DNA of 64,000 nt from JBQSUQ01 sp052384575 (GCA_052384575.1 JBQSUQ010000011.1); one strand, 5' to 3'. Positions 42,976 through 52,109 are shown, numbered from the stretch's first letter. Numbers and translations are program-made. Notes: generated from the letters alone by a model not told the origin.

Positions 42976-43737
42976 TTATTGCGTTTTTGTCCGTTGCCAA
43001 AGTTCTGCATATTTTACAAAAGTCGAATGTGCAGAAAGGACTGCCAATAAAAAGCCTTGTTTGCCGTCTAAAAAGCCTGCTTTAAATAAATACATTTTCA
43101 CAAAGCAAGCTAACGCATGAGAAACACCATCGAATAAACTGGCTGTTTTGCCTTTGTTTTGACGTTGTTCCGCCCAAGCTTTTGCGTAATTAGCGGATTT
43201 GATTAAATAATGATGAACGCTTTTGTAAGTGAAATGTAATAAGTCGCCTTTGAGTTTCTCTACTTTAGCGTTGTCGGGATAATGCACCCGTTCATGCACT
43301 AATTCATCGCCATATTGAGCAAAATGGGTAGGATATAAACGCACCACATAATCGGGATACCAACCTGAATGGCGAATTTCACGTCCAAATACAGAACTTA
43401 AACGAGGGAGTCTAAATACGGTATCTGAGGCATTTTTTGCCACAGCGACTTGAATGGATTGACGTAAATCGTCAGTGACACGTTCATCTGCATCTAACCA
43501 AAGAACATAATCGCTGGTGACATATTGCTGTGCTAATTGACGTTGTTTGCCGAATCCCTGCCAATCTGTATTTTGGTAGAATTTCGCACCATAATCACGC
43601 GCAATTTGTTCAGTATTATCAGTGCTTCCGCTATCAAGGATAATAATTTCATCCACCCAATCTTTCACTGTATCTAAACACAAAGCAAGATCTTGGCTTT
43701 CATTTTTGACAATCATAGCGACACTGAGTGTTGGCAT
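42976..43737 (-). CDS. lgtF: LPS/LOS core glycosyltransferase, LgtF/WaaE type
   Basis: This 253-residue family 2 glycosyltransferase has SVAMIVKNESQDLALCLD at the N-terminus, IIILDSGSTDNTEQIA near 31, and the metal-binding YVLWLDADERV near 77. It then shows GREIRHSGWYPDYVVRLY and the C-terminal GFLDGKQGFLLA typical of LgtF/WaaE. In H. influenzae LgtF adds the first glucose to heptose I of lipooligosaccharide. It would act at the inner face of the cytoplasmic membrane. Confidence 0.9.
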   Translation of the reverse strand: MPTLSVAMIVKNESQDLALCLDTVKDWVDEIIILDSGSTDNTEQIARDYGAKFYQNTDWQGFGKQRQLAQQYVTSDYVLWLDADERVTDDLRQSIQVAVAKNASDTVFRLPRLSSVFGREIRHSGWYPDYVVRLYPTHFAQYGDELVHERVHYPDNAKVEKLKGDLLHFTYKSVHHYLIKSANYAKAWAEQRQNKGKTASLFDGVSHALACFVKMYLFKAGFLDGKQGFLLAVLSAHSTFVKYAELWQRTKTQ

Positions 43738-43856
43738 AGTTATATCCTTAAATCATGAAAAATTTTTAGTATTCTAACCGCACTTTCTAGCAAAACCAAC
43801 TAAATCTCGTTATAATCCATGTGTTTATTAACTGTTCTTATAAGAAGGAAGCCAAA

Positions 43857-44384
43857 ATGGGTTTAGAAAGCGTACCAGCAGGTAAAGAATTACCAGATGA
43901 TATTTATGTTGTGATTGAAATTCCAGCGAATTCAGATCCAATTAAATATGAAGTAGATAAAGAAACCGGTACATTATTTGTTGACCGTTTCATGGCAACA
44001 GCAATGTTCTATCCAGCCAACTATGGTTATGTCAATAACACCTTATCATCAGATGGCGATCCTGTGGATGTATTGGTGCCAACACCATATCCATTACAAC
44101 CAGGTTCAGTGATCCGTTGCCGTCCAGTTGGCGTATTAAAAATGACAGACGAAGCGGGTGGTGATGCAAAAGTTATCGCTGTACCACATACAAAATTAAG
44201 CAAAGAATATGATCACATTAAAGATGTGAACGATCTTCCAGCTTTATTAAAAGCACAAATCCAACACTTCTTCGAAAGCTATAAAGCATTAGAAGCAGGT
44301 AAATGGGTGAAAGTTGAAGGATGGGGCGATGTGAATGAAGCACGTCAAGAAATCCTCGAATCTTTCGAACGCGCTAAGAAATAA
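43857..44384 (+). CDS. ppa: Inorganic pyrophosphatase
   Basis: This 175-residue soluble pyrophosphatase has ELPDDIYVVIEIPANSDPIKYEVDKE at the N-terminus and the signature DGDPVDVLV near residue 66, with metal-binding aspartates. It matches E. coli Ppa (176 residues). The ATG at 43857 has AAGGAAG upstream. TATAAT at 43811-43816 is a likely -10 element. Confidence 0.97.
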   Translation: MGLESVPAGKELPDDIYVVIEIPANSDPIKYEVDKETGTLFVDRFMATAMFYPANYGYVNNTLSSDGDPVDVLVPTPYPLQPGSVIRCRPVGVLKMTDEAGGDAKVIAVPHTKLSKEYDHIKDVNDLPALLKAQIQHFFESYKALEAGKWVKVEGWGDVNEARQEILESFERAKK

Positions 44385-44397
44385 TTAATTGATAATA

Positions 44398-44430
44398 TAC
44401 CGCTTTGCGCCAACAAAGCGGTATTTTTTT
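44398..44430 (+). terminator. Terminator after ppa
   Basis: TACCGCTTTG (44398-44407) and CAAAGCGGTA (44414-44423) form a 10-bp hairpin followed by seven T. The arms resemble but do not contain the exact uptake core. Confidence 0.9.
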
Positions 44431-44445
44431 ACTTAGGAAATCGTT

Positions 44446-45207
44446 ATGTTAAGCGTAAATAAAAAATTTGTCGTTGTTGCTTTAGGCAGTGCTGTATTAA
44501 CAGGTTGTGCCACAACAGCGGAAATTAACCGAGAGTCTGAAGGTCAATATGCGCAAGTATTGGCAGAAGCTAGAGCAAAAGGCGTATTAGATACTAGCTC
44601 TACCACATCAAAACGTATTCAAAATGTATTCCATCAAATGGTGCCTTATGCAAGGCAAGAAAACCAAACTGGTGTGAAATTTAACTGGCAAATTGCAGTT
44701 GTTAAAAGTAAAGAACTGAATGCTTGGGCAATGCCAGGCGGTAAAATGATGTTCTATACTGGATTAGTGGATAATTTAAAACTGAATGATGAAGAAATTG
44801 CTACTGTAATGGGGCATGAAATGGCGCATGCGTTAAAAGAGCATGGCAAGTCTTCTCGTAATGTGGGTGTTGCAACGACCATTTTTGGTACTGTTCTTGA
44901 TATTGGTGCTTCTATTGCTTTAGGTGCTGATGCGAGCGGATTGGGTAGTGGCGCAGTGGATTTAATTGCTTCCAAACCTTATTCTCGTAGTAATGAAACA
45001 GAAGCGGATGAAGTAGGTTTAATGCTGATGGCTAAATCTGGATATAATCCACAAGCTGCCCCGGGATTATGGCAAAAAATGAAACAAGCGGGTGGTGGCG
45101 AAAGTGGATTAGCCAACTTGTTCTCAACGCACCCAAGTGATAATGCGCGTCAAGCAAACTTACAACGTTTATTACCAGAAGCGATGAAGTTGTATAAACC
45201 TCGTTAG
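44446..45207 (+). CDS. M48-family metalloprotease lipoprotein (LoiP/YcaL-like)
   Basis: This 253-residue protein has a lipoprotein signal with lipobox LTGC near residue 21 and the zinc-protease motif GHEMAHALKEH near residue 123, with the third ligand region ETEADEVG near 184. It is most like the LoiP/YcaL group that degrades misfolded envelope proteins. It would face the periplasm, anchored by lipid. Which E. coli paralogue it matches best is unresolved. Confidence 0.9.
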   Translation: MLSVNKKFVVVALGSAVLTGCATTAEINRESEGQYAQVLAEARAKGVLDTSSTTSKRIQNVFHQMVPYARQENQTGVKFNWQIAVVKSKELNAWAMPGGKMMFYTGLVDNLKLNDEEIATVMGHEMAHALKEHGKSSRNVGVATTIFGTVLDIGASIALGADASGLGSGAVDLIASKPYSRSNETEADEVGLMLMAKSGYNPQAAPGLWQKMKQAGGGESGLANLFSTHPSDNARQANLQRLLPEAMKLYKPR

Positions 45208-45270
45208 TTATAAAAAAGTGCGGTGGAATTTTTGATAATTTATGAATGCCACACAAAAGAAGAAATAATA

Positions 45271-45298
45271 AAAAGGGTGTTTTCATACCCCCTTTTTT
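45271..45298. terminator. Bidirectional terminator between the M48 protease and the lipoprotein gene
   Basis: AAAAGGG (45271-45277) pairs with CCCTTTT (45290-45296), with T residues beyond on the plus strand. It lies between two convergent genes. Confidence 0.7.
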
Positions 45299-45316
45299 AT
45301 CATCTCGTGATTTAAA

Positions 45317-45973
45317 TTAATTGCTTATTGCCGCAATCGGTGATAATAAAATCGCTAATCCAACTAAAGCCACATCGCCCACCAACATTGCAGGAGTTGC
45401 TACTACTTTTGCCACAAACCCTACAGGATCAGTTATTTTGGTTGATGTTTTTTCGGTTTTAATATGAATTGGCAATGGGGTTTCAAATTGGTAATTTCTC
45501 GCTACATCATTAGCTTTAAGGTACATCTCACCAGTTAAACGGTAACCCTTGTTATACAGTTTTGGGTTTTGTTTTGTAGGATTAAATCCCAGATTTTCTA
45601 AAATCGCCTTTTCTTTACTGTTTTGAGGTTCGTAATATAAAGTAAAGTTGGAATAAAATGATTTTGCATTTTCACTTAACACCACATTAAATGGCTGATT
45701 TTGTGCAGTTGAAAAGGCTTTGGGTAATTTCGTGTTTAGCACCTTAAACAATTCAGCACTTTCCTCAGGATTAATGAAATACCAATAGGTATCTCCCATC
45801 ATCACTAATTGCTGATTCGTTTTCGTTTGCCCAAAGGCGCGTACGTTGTCTTTAGCAAAGTCTTCTCTTTTTACCGTTTCTTCCGTTACGGGATCATAAT
45901 CCCATAGTAACATCGTGCAACCAGAGAGGATAACACTTAAACCAATCACACCTAATTTGATTAGTTTTTTCAT
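45317..45973 (-). CDS. Predicted lipoprotein, unknown function
   Basis: This 218-residue protein starts MKKLIKLGVIGLSVILSGC, a clear lipoprotein signal with lipobox LSGC. The body has no motif I recognise; it contains GDTYWYFINPEES near residue 60 and ends in a hydrophobic segment (ATPAMLVGDVALVGLAILLSP) that could be membrane-associated. The ATG at 45973 has GGAGG 6 nt upstream. It lies 15 bp after the DUF3108-like gene, so the two are probably one unit. Confidence 0.8.
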   Translation of the reverse strand: MKKLIKLGVIGLSVILSGCTMLLWDYDPVTEETVKREDFAKDNVRAFGQTKTNQQLVMMGDTYWYFINPEESAELFKVLNTKLPKAFSTAQNQPFNVVLSENAKSFYSNFTLYYEPQNSKEKAILENLGFNPTKQNPKLYNKGYRLTGEMYLKANDVARNYQFETPLPIHIKTEKTSTKITDPVGFVAKVVATPAMLVGDVALVGLAILLSPIAAISN

Positions 45974-45988
45974 ATCAACCTCCAATCT

Positions 45989-46627
45989 TTATTTTACAAA
46001 TTCACTAAAGGTAAGCTCGTAATCATCGCCATCTCGGCTATATTTTAAGTAACGAGGGAATTTCTCGCCAGCGTATTTTTTTACCGTAATATCTTTATCG
46101 CCGGTATGGAATGTATAAGTAATTTCAGTTGCGCTTGTTGCTTTATCTAATTTCACATTGCGTTCGCTTTTTTTCACAAACACATTATTCATTGGATAGA
46201 GTTTTTTGCCATTAGTGGTAATGAAATTGACTGGCAATTTATCGTAATAACTTAACTGAAATGCCATGGTAAATAAATCATAGGTTGGCACATCAATAGC
46301 TTCGGTTTTTAAGCCACTTTTAAGTTTGCCATATTCAATTTGTTTTCCATTAATTTTAGCTTGAGCATAAGTTTTGCCATTACGGGTATCTTTGTAATTG
46401 AGCATATGGAATTGGCGGTTGGCTTGGTTGCCTGATGAAATGAATTCGATTTTATAAAGTGGCACATTAATTTTGGCGTGAATGGTATATTGGCTACCAG
46501 TTTCATTAAAATTCACATAGGCCGGCATTAAGTAATTAGAACTGTATTTGATATTGTAGCTTTCTGCATAGCTCAAAGAGGCTGTTCCTAGCGCAAAAAG
46601 TGCGGTTAAAATTTTAATTGTTTTCAT
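45989..46627 (-). CDS. Periplasmic DUF3108-like protein
   Basis: This 212-residue protein has a signal peptide (cleavage after SLSYA near residue 21) and a beta-rich body (YNIKYSSNYLMPAYVNF, FTMAFQLSYYDKL, YTFHTGDKDITVKKYAGEKFPRYLKY) resembling DUF3108 periplasmic proteins of unknown function. It is followed closely by a lipoprotein gene, suggesting a small envelope module. Confidence 0.72.
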   Translation of the reverse strand: MKTIKILTALFALGTASLSYAESYNIKYSSNYLMPAYVNFNETGSQYTIHAKINVPLYKIEFISSGNQANRQFHMLNYKDTRNGKTYAQAKINGKQIEYGKLKSGLKTEAIDVPTYDLFTMAFQLSYYDKLPVNFITTNGKKLYPMNNVFVKKSERNVKLDKATSATEITYTFHTGDKDITVKKYAGEKFPRYLKYSRDGDDYELTFSEFVK

Positions 46628-46635
46628 CTTCTTTC

Positions 46636-46669
46636 CCTAAAAATTAAGGCGTGCTTATCACACGCCTTA
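46636..46669 (-). terminator. Terminator after trpS
   Basis: TAAGGCGTG (46645-46653) and CACGCCTTA (46661-46669) form a 9-bp hairpin followed on the minus strand by ATTTTTAGGG. It separates trpS from the DUF3108-like gene. Confidence 0.85.
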
Positions 46670-46695
46670 GTTAGACCATTATTTGCTTTGAAAGT

Positions 46696-47703
46696 TTATT
46701 TGGCAGCCACAAAACCAACCGCATCATAGACTTTCGCTAATGTTTTTGCTGCACGTTCGCGTGCTTTACGTGCGCCTTCCGCAGCAATACGATTCAGTAA
46801 TGCTTCGTCATTGCGATAATGGTGGAAACGTTGTTGTAATTCTGTCAACATTTTCACCACTTCTTCAGCTACTGCACCTTTCAAATGACCATACATTTTG
46901 CCTTCAAATTCTGCTTCTAATGCTGAAATTGGCTTATCGCTGATCACAGAAAGGATTTCCAACAAGTTGGATACGCCTGCTTTATTTTCTACGTCATAGC
47001 GCACAACAGGTGGCTCGTCGCTATCCGTCATTGCACGTTTGATTTTTTTCTCAACGGATTTTGGATCTTCCAACAAGGTAATCACATTATTGCGGTTATC
47101 ATCGGATTTCGACATTTTTTTCGTCGGCTCCTGTAACGCCATAATTTTAGCGCCTGCTTTTGGAATAAAAGCTTCTGGGATCACAAATTGATCTTCACCA
47201 TAAAGCGCATTGAAACGATTAGCAATATCACGCGTAATTTCTAAATGTTGACGTTGATCTTCACCAACAGGCACTTGATGGGCTTGATAAAGCAAAATAT
47301 CCGCTGCCATTAATACTGGATAAGTGAAAAGACCCACATTGATATTGTCCGCATGCTTACTAGATTTATCTTTAAATTGCGTCATGCGCCCCATTTCACC
47401 GAAATAGGTGTAGCAATTTAAAATCCAAGCTAATTGGCTATGCTCAGGCACATGAGATTGAATGAAAATGGTGCTTTTTTCTGGATCAATCCCGCAAGCT
47501 AAATAGAGTGCAAGTACATCTAATGTGGCTTTGCGTAAAGTTGCGGGATCTTGGCGGACAGTGATTGCATGTAAATCCACGATACAAAATAGACATTCGT
47601 AGTCATCTTGCATTTTTGTCCATTGGCGTAGTGCGCCAAGATAGTTACCAATAGTGAGTTCGCCAGAGGGCTGTACGCCACTTAATACAACAGGTTTTGT
47701 CAT
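46696..47703 (-). CDS. trpS: Tryptophanyl-tRNA synthetase
   Basis: This 335-residue class I synthetase shows SGVQPSGELTIGNYLGAL with the HIGH-like TIGN, GLFTYPVLMAADILLY near residue 130, and the KMSKS loop (KKMSKSDD near 195). The ATG at 47703 has AGGAT upstream; the frame is open for 37 more codons overlapping gph but without homology. It charges tRNA-Trp. Confidence 0.96.
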   Translation of the reverse strand: MTKPVVLSGVQPSGELTIGNYLGALRQWTKMQDDYECLFCIVDLHAITVRQDPATLRKATLDVLALYLACGIDPEKSTIFIQSHVPEHSQLAWILNCYTYFGEMGRMTQFKDKSSKHADNINVGLFTYPVLMAADILLYQAHQVPVGEDQRQHLEITRDIANRFNALYGEDQFVIPEAFIPKAGAKIMALQEPTKKMSKSDDNRNNVITLLEDPKSVEKKIKRAMTDSDEPPVVRYDVENKAGVSNLLEILSVISDKPISALEAEFEGKMYGHLKGAVAEEVVKMLTELQQRFHHYRNDEALLNRIAAEGARKARERAAKTLAKVYDAVGFVAAK

Positions 47704-47771
47704 TTGCTTATCCTTGATAAAAGAGGTGTCGCGAGTACGCCTATAAAAAATGGAATTTTTCCACCGCAGTT

Positions 47772-48446
47772 TTATACAATAGTTAAAATATCGGCAAAGT
47801 CTGAGAATACCCAATCAGGCTTGCTCTCCGCAATAGGAATATTGTAGTTATAGCCATAGGTTAATCCGACCGCTGCACAGCCTGCAGAATGAGCCGCAAT
47901 AATGTCATTGCGTGAGTCTCCCACAAAGAGTATTTGATGTGGGTACAGCCCAAATTTGCCACATAAATAATACAATGGAGCTGGATGAGGCTTAATCGCC
48001 GGTAAGGACTGTCCACCTAAGGTTTCACTAAATAAATGATCGATACCAAAGGCTTTCAACACAGGTTGAACATGTTGCGTTGGCTTGTTGGTCACCACTG
48101 CTAAGATAAAACCTTGCGCTTTCAACTGTTCCAGCGTGGATTTGACATTTGGGTATAACTGACTGACATTGCAAATATTTTCGCCATAATAAACATTAAA
48201 ACGTTGTTTTAATTGTTGCGTTTGTTGTTCTGTCAGATTGATTTGAGATTGTTGGCTTGCCCAATTTAATGCACGACTAATCAGTACATCAGCGCCATTG
48301 CCAATCCAAGTCAAGACCAATTCTTCATCCGCTTGCGGTAAGCCGAATTCTGCTAAGGCAGAGTTAACGGATAAGGCTAAATCGGGCAGGCTGTTGACCA
48401 ACGTCCCATCTAAATCAAAACCAATTAATTTAAATTGTGATGACAT
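47772..48446 (-). CDS. gph: Phosphoglycolate phosphatase
   Basis: This 224-residue HAD-family phosphatase has motif I GFDLDGTLVNSL near residue 9, motif II VVTNKPT near 117, and motif IV VGDSRNDIIAAHSAG near 171. It removes 2-phosphoglycolate produced during DNA repair. It lies 68 bp upstream of trpS and 4 bp after ridA in the same direction. Confidence 0.93.
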   Translation of the reverse strand: MSSQFKLIGFDLDGTLVNSLPDLALSVNSALAEFGLPQADEELVLTWIGNGADVLISRALNWASQQSQINLTEQQTQQLKQRFNVYYGENICNVSQLYPNVKSTLEQLKAQGFILAVVTNKPTQHVQPVLKAFGIDHLFSETLGGQSLPAIKPHPAPLYYLCGKFGLYPHQILFVGDSRNDIIAAHSAGCAAVGLTYGYNYNIPIAESKPDWVFSDFADILTIV

Positions 48447-48450
48447 AGGT

Positions 48451-48840
48451 TTATTTTCTCACTGCAATAGCTTCAATTTCAACGCCAACATCTTTTGGTA
48501 AACGAGCTACTTCCACGCAAGAACGTGCGGGGAAATTTGGATGATTATTTTCTTTAAAGAAACGCTCATATTCCGCATTGACGGCAGCGAAATGGTTTAA
48601 ATCTTTCACAAATACCGTTGTTTTTACGATATCACCCACAGTTAAACCGGCTTGTTCAATAATGGCTTTGACATTTTCCAATGATTGACGCGCTTGTGCA
48701 ACGATATCCGCTGGCACTTCGCCTGTCGCAGGATTAACAGGGATTTGCCCTGAAGTGAGAACTAAATTGCCTAAATCAACTGCTTGTACATAAGGGCCAA
48801 TTGCAGCAGGTGCGTTATCAGTATGAATAATTTTTGTCAT
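48451..48840 (-). CDS. ridA: Reactive intermediate/imine deaminase RidA
   Basis: This 129-residue YjgF/YER057c/UK114 protein contains TSGQIPVNPATGEV near residue 29 and the signature PARSCVEVARLPKDVGVEIEAIAV at the C-terminus with the catalytic Arg. It hydrolyses enamine/imine products of PLP enzymes. It begins a run ridA-gph-trpS. Confidence 0.95.
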   Translation of the reverse strand: MTKIIHTDNAPAAIGPYVQAVDLGNLVLTSGQIPVNPATGEVPADIVAQARQSLENVKAIIEQAGLTVGDIVKTTVFVKDLNHFAAVNAEYERFFKENNHPNFPARSCVEVARLPKDVGVEIEAIAVRK

Positions 48841-49069
48841 AATCCTCTCCTTTTGTTATCACTAAATTGTTCTACATTCTACACAAAAATCCTTAAAAAA
48901 ACACCGCACTTTTCCGCATTTGTCGGCGAATTTGCCCATATCAATGATGTTATCTTGTCCATTATTTATTATTAGTTGAAAATGTATTAACGAAATTTGC
49001 GTTTGCCATTTTTGTGGAACGCGTTAGAATGAAAATCGAAAATCTCAACATAAGAAAAAGGAAAAGAAT

Positions 49070-49615
49070 ATGGCAAAACAAATTGCAGTGCTAGTGGGTA
49101 GTAATAGCAAAACATCATTAAGTAAAATTGTTGTCAACCATTTAAAACAAATCGCACCAGAAAGTCTTCAATTAAATGTGATTGAAATTGCAGACTTACC
49201 TTTATATGATCGCGATTTAGATGAAAATAGCCCAGAACAATACAAGCGTTTCCGTTCTGAAATTGCGGCTTCTGATGGTGTGTTATTTGTTGCACCAGAA
49301 CACAACAGTGGCGTACCAGCAATGATTAAAAATGCAATCGATGTTGGCTCTCGTCCAATGGGTTCAAGCTTATGGCCAGGTAAACCTGCAGGTATTGTTT
49401 CTTTAGGCGGTTCAGGCGGTATTCGCACTGCAGATCAATTACGCGTTATTGCTGCTGGTGGTTTTATCAATATGCCAACCCTTCCTTTTGCAGCTAATAT
49501 CAGTGGCATTTTCAGTGGCGTATTTAATGAACAAGGCGAAATTGCTTCTGATTCAGTGAAACAATTATTAGAGAACTTTATTAAAGCTTACGCTGATTTC
49601 GTTCAAAAATTCTAA
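49070..49615 (+). CDS. NAD(P)H-dependent FMN reductase
   Basis: This 181-residue flavodoxin-like reductase has VLVGSNSKTSLSKIVVNHL at the N-terminus (FMN phosphate loop), FVAPEHNSGVPAMIKNAIDV near residue 73 and GIVSLGGSGGIRTADQLR near 108. The family includes ChrR/YieF quinone and chromate reductases. The physiological electron acceptor is not readable. AAAAAGGAAAAG precedes the ATG. Confidence 0.88.
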   Translation: MAKQIAVLVGSNSKTSLSKIVVNHLKQIAPESLQLNVIEIADLPLYDRDLDENSPEQYKRFRSEIAASDGVLFVAPEHNSGVPAMIKNAIDVGSRPMGSSLWPGKPAGIVSLGGSGGIRTADQLRVIAAGGFINMPTLPFAANISGIFSGVFNEQGEIASDSVKQLLENFIKAYADFVQKF

Positions 49616-49629
49616 GTCAGCTAATTGAT

Positions 49630-49672
49630 AAAAGTGCGGTGGAAAATCAATAAGTTTTCACCGCACTTTTTG
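49630..49672. terminator. USS-dyad bidirectional terminator
   Basis: AAAAGTGCGGTGGAAAA and TTTTCACCGCACTTTT form a long hairpin with one bulged G, followed by TTG. It lies between convergent flavin reductase and fabR genes. Confidence 0.85.
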
Positions 49673-49708
49673 TTTGAACCTTTGCAAAAAGAACACATTG
49701 CAATTAGA

Positions 49709-50338
49709 TTAATTTTTAACTTGCGAGAGTTTTTCCTTTTCAGCTGCGAATTGTGCGCCTTTGGCGATCATGCGTAATTGTAAAACCACTCGTTCTTTTA
49801 ATTCTGCTCGTTCTTTTTTATCCATATCCAGTGCTTTTGACATGGCATTAAATGTGAGGGTAACGCTAGCTTCCGCTTGTACATAGCCCACATGACGCGA
49901 GTAATTGAATTTATAGGCAATAAATTCGCCTAATTCATCGGTGAAATGTTTAATCTCGCGTGAAACTGCGGTGCGAAAAAGCAAAGATGTGCCAGAGCTT
50001 TCGCGTAATAATAGGCGAAAAACATTGGGGCTGTTTTCGATAAATTCAAAAAAGGTGTCAATGGACACTTCAATCACACTGCCTCCGTTGCGCAGGCGTT
50101 TTTGTGCTTGGCGCATGAGTTGGCGTAAGGTTAAACCTGCTTCATCCACCATAATTAACCCCAATTCTTCCATATCTTTGAAATGACGATAGAAAGAGGT
50201 TGGCGCAATGCCGGCTTCGCGAGATACTTCACGCAAGCTTAGATTAGCGAAGTTTTTTTCAGCGGTAAGTTGGTTAAAGGCTGCGTTAATTAAGGCGCGG
50301 CGTGTTTTTTCTTTTTGGAGCGCTCGAATTCCTGCCAT
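49709..50338 (-). CDS. fabR: Fatty-acid biosynthesis repressor FabR
   Basis: This 209-residue TetR-family repressor has the helix-turn-helix SLREVSREAGIAPTSFYRHF near residue 33 and the FabR-type body (FRLLLRESSGTSLLFRTAV near 101). In E. coli it represses fabA/fabB in response to unsaturated acyl chains. Its ATG lies 2 bp after the oxyR stop, so it is the second gene of an oxyR-fabR unit. Confidence 0.92.
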   Translation of the reverse strand: MAGIRALQKEKTRRALINAAFNQLTAEKNFANLSLREVSREAGIAPTSFYRHFKDMEELGLIMVDEAGLTLRQLMRQAQKRLRNGGSVIEVSIDTFFEFIENSPNVFRLLLRESSGTSLLFRTAVSREIKHFTDELGEFIAYKFNYSRHVGYVQAEASVTLTFNAMSKALDMDKKERAELKERVVLQLRMIAKGAQFAAEKEKLSQVKN

Positions 50339-50340
50339 TT

Positions 50341-51243
50341 TTATTTCTCAACTAATATTGGCTTGATGGTATTTGCAATAGTTTGTGCAATTCGCTCATA
50401 GCGTTGGCGTAGCGGCGATCCGGGACGATAAATTAAGCTAATTGAGCGTGTCGGCTCGGGATCAGTACAAGGAATATAAGTAACACCTTGACGGTTTGCA
50501 TCATGTAACATTGCAAGTTGAGGCATTAGAGTAATGCCCGCATTGGACGCCACCATATTGCGCAAAGTTTCTAGGCTGGTTGCTTGGAAATGGGTATCTT
50601 CTTTTGCGCCAGCGGTAAAGCAATAACCTAAGGCTTGATCGCGCAGACAATGTCCGTCGTCGAGCATTAAAATGGCTTTACCTTTTAATTCGGACAGTTT
50701 GATTTGTTTTTCTTTTGCCCAATGATGATGTTCAGAAACCGCCAACAGCATTTTTTCGTTGAAAATAGGCACATTGATAAATGGATCAGCTTCTTCTGCA
50801 GCGGCGACAATGGCGCAGTCTAATCGTCCACTTTCTAGTTGATCGACTAATTGAGCGGTTTGTGCTTCATAAAGGAAAAGTTCTAAATCCGGATATTCAC
50901 GCTTTAATGTCGGCATAATATAAGGCAATAAATAAGGGCTGATGGTTGGAATGACACCAATGTGTAATGGCCCACTCATTTCTTTGCTTTGATTGCTTGC
51001 CATTTCGCGCAGTAATTTGACTTCTCTTAGGATGGTTTTCGCCTGTTCAACTAAGAGCAGGCCCGATTGGGTGAAAAGCACTTTACGGCTAGTACGTTCT
51101 AATAATATGGTGCCGAGTTCATCTTCTAACTTGCGAATTTGTCCACTTAACGTTGGCTGGCTGACATGACAAACTTCAGCTGCACGACGAAAATGTTTAT
51201 ATTCGGACAAGGCGACAAGATATTCTAAATCTCGGATATTCAT
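50341..51243 (-). CDS. oxyR: Hydrogen-peroxide-sensing regulator OxyR
   Basis: This 300-residue LysR regulator has an N-terminal helix-turn-helix (AAEVCHVSQPTLSGQIRKLE) and the redox pair DGHCLRDQALGYC near residues 199-208, C-x8-C as in E. coli OxyR. Oxidation forms a disulphide and activates peroxide-defence genes. It is divergent from the hybrid peroxiredoxin gene, and the shared 115-bp region carries an OxyR-like site. Confidence 0.96.
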   Translation of the reverse strand: MNIRDLEYLVALSEYKHFRRAAEVCHVSQPTLSGQIRKLEDELGTILLERTSRKVLFTQSGLLLVEQAKTILREVKLLREMASNQSKEMSGPLHIGVIPTISPYLLPYIMPTLKREYPDLELFLYEAQTAQLVDQLESGRLDCAIVAAAEEADPFINVPIFNEKMLLAVSEHHHWAKEKQIKLSELKGKAILMLDDGHCLRDQALGYCFTAGAKEDTHFQATSLETLRNMVASNAGITLMPQLAMLHDANRQGVTYIPCTDPEPTRSISLIYRPGSPLRQRYERIAQTIANTIKPILVEK

Positions 51244-51260
51244 ACAAATCTCTTATTAAT

Positions 51261-51297
51261 ATGACCTAATCAATCGGGAGTAACAGTTTGTAACTAT
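51261..51297. promoter_or_regulatory. OxyR-like operator between oxyR and the peroxiredoxin gene
   Basis: ACAG-TTTGTAA-CTAT (51283-51297) matches the OxyR half-site pattern ATAGnTnnnAnCTAT at all but one defined position. A weaker ATGA-N7-AATC lies exactly 7 bases upstream (51261-51275), giving the four-element spacing of OxyR sites. TATAAT at 51312-51317 is a likely -10 element of the peroxiredoxin gene. Confidence 0.6.
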
Positions 51298-51358
51298 ATC
51301 ATAAAATTCGTTATAATCTCACGTGGAAAAACAACCTTAATAAAAATGGGAGATTATT

Positions 51359-52084
51359 ATGTCAAATATGGAAGGGAAAAAAGTCCCTCAAGTTACATTC
51401 CATACTCGCCAAGGTGATGCTTGGGTTGATCTTACTTCTGCTGATTTATTCGATAATAAGACAGTAGTGCTTTTCTCATTGCCAGGCGCTTTTACTCCAA
51501 CTTGTTCTTCAACGCATTTACCTCGTTATAACGAATTAGCTTGCGAATTCAAAGCGTTAGGTGTTGATGACATTATTTGTATGTCTGTGAATGATACCTT
51601 TGTAATGAACGCGTGGAAAATGGATCAAGAGTCTGAAAACATTACTGTTATTCCAGATGGTAACGGCGAGTTCACTGAAGGCATGGGCATGTTAGTGGGC
51701 AAAGAAGACTTAGGTTTTGGTAAACGTTCTTGGCGTTATTCTATGTTGGTGAAAAATGGTGTGGTAGAAAAAATGTTTATTGAGCCACAAGAGCCAGGCG
51801 ATCCATTTAAGGTTTCTGATGCTGATACCATGATCAAATATTTGAAACCAGATTGGACTGCAAAACCTTCAGTTTCTATTATTACGAAACCAGGTTGCCC
51901 ATTCTGTGCTAAAGCGAAAAACCTATTAAAAGAAAAAGGTTATACTTTTGAGGAAATCGTATTAGGTCGTGACGCGTCAACTATTTCTGTGCGTGCAATC
52001 ACTGGCAAAACCAGCGTGCCACAAGTCTTTATTGGTGGTCAATATATTGGCGGCAGCGACGATTTAGAAAAACATTTCGCTTAA
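51359..52084 (+). CDS. Hybrid peroxiredoxin-glutaredoxin (PGdx)
   Basis: This 241-residue fusion has a peroxiredoxin-5-type domain (GAFTPTCSSTHLPRY with the peroxidatic Cys, about residue 49) joined to a C-terminal glutaredoxin (KPGCPFCAKAKNLL near 177; TSVPQVFIGGQYIGG). It reduces peroxides using glutathione without a separate reductant protein. The same fusion is known in H. influenzae (HI0572). It is divergent from oxyR and has an OxyR-like site. Confidence 0.96.
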   Translation: MSNMEGKKVPQVTFHTRQGDAWVDLTSADLFDNKTVVLFSLPGAFTPTCSSTHLPRYNELACEFKALGVDDIICMSVNDTFVMNAWKMDQESENITVIPDGNGEFTEGMGMLVGKEDLGFGKRSWRYSMLVKNGVVEKMFIEPQEPGDPFKVSDADTMIKYLKPDWTAKPSVSIITKPGCPFCAKAKNLLKEKGYTFEEIVLGRDASTISVRAITGKTSVPQVFIGGQYIGGSDDLEKHFA

Positions 52085-52109
52085 TTTCGTCAAAACTTCC
52101 TTAAAATAC

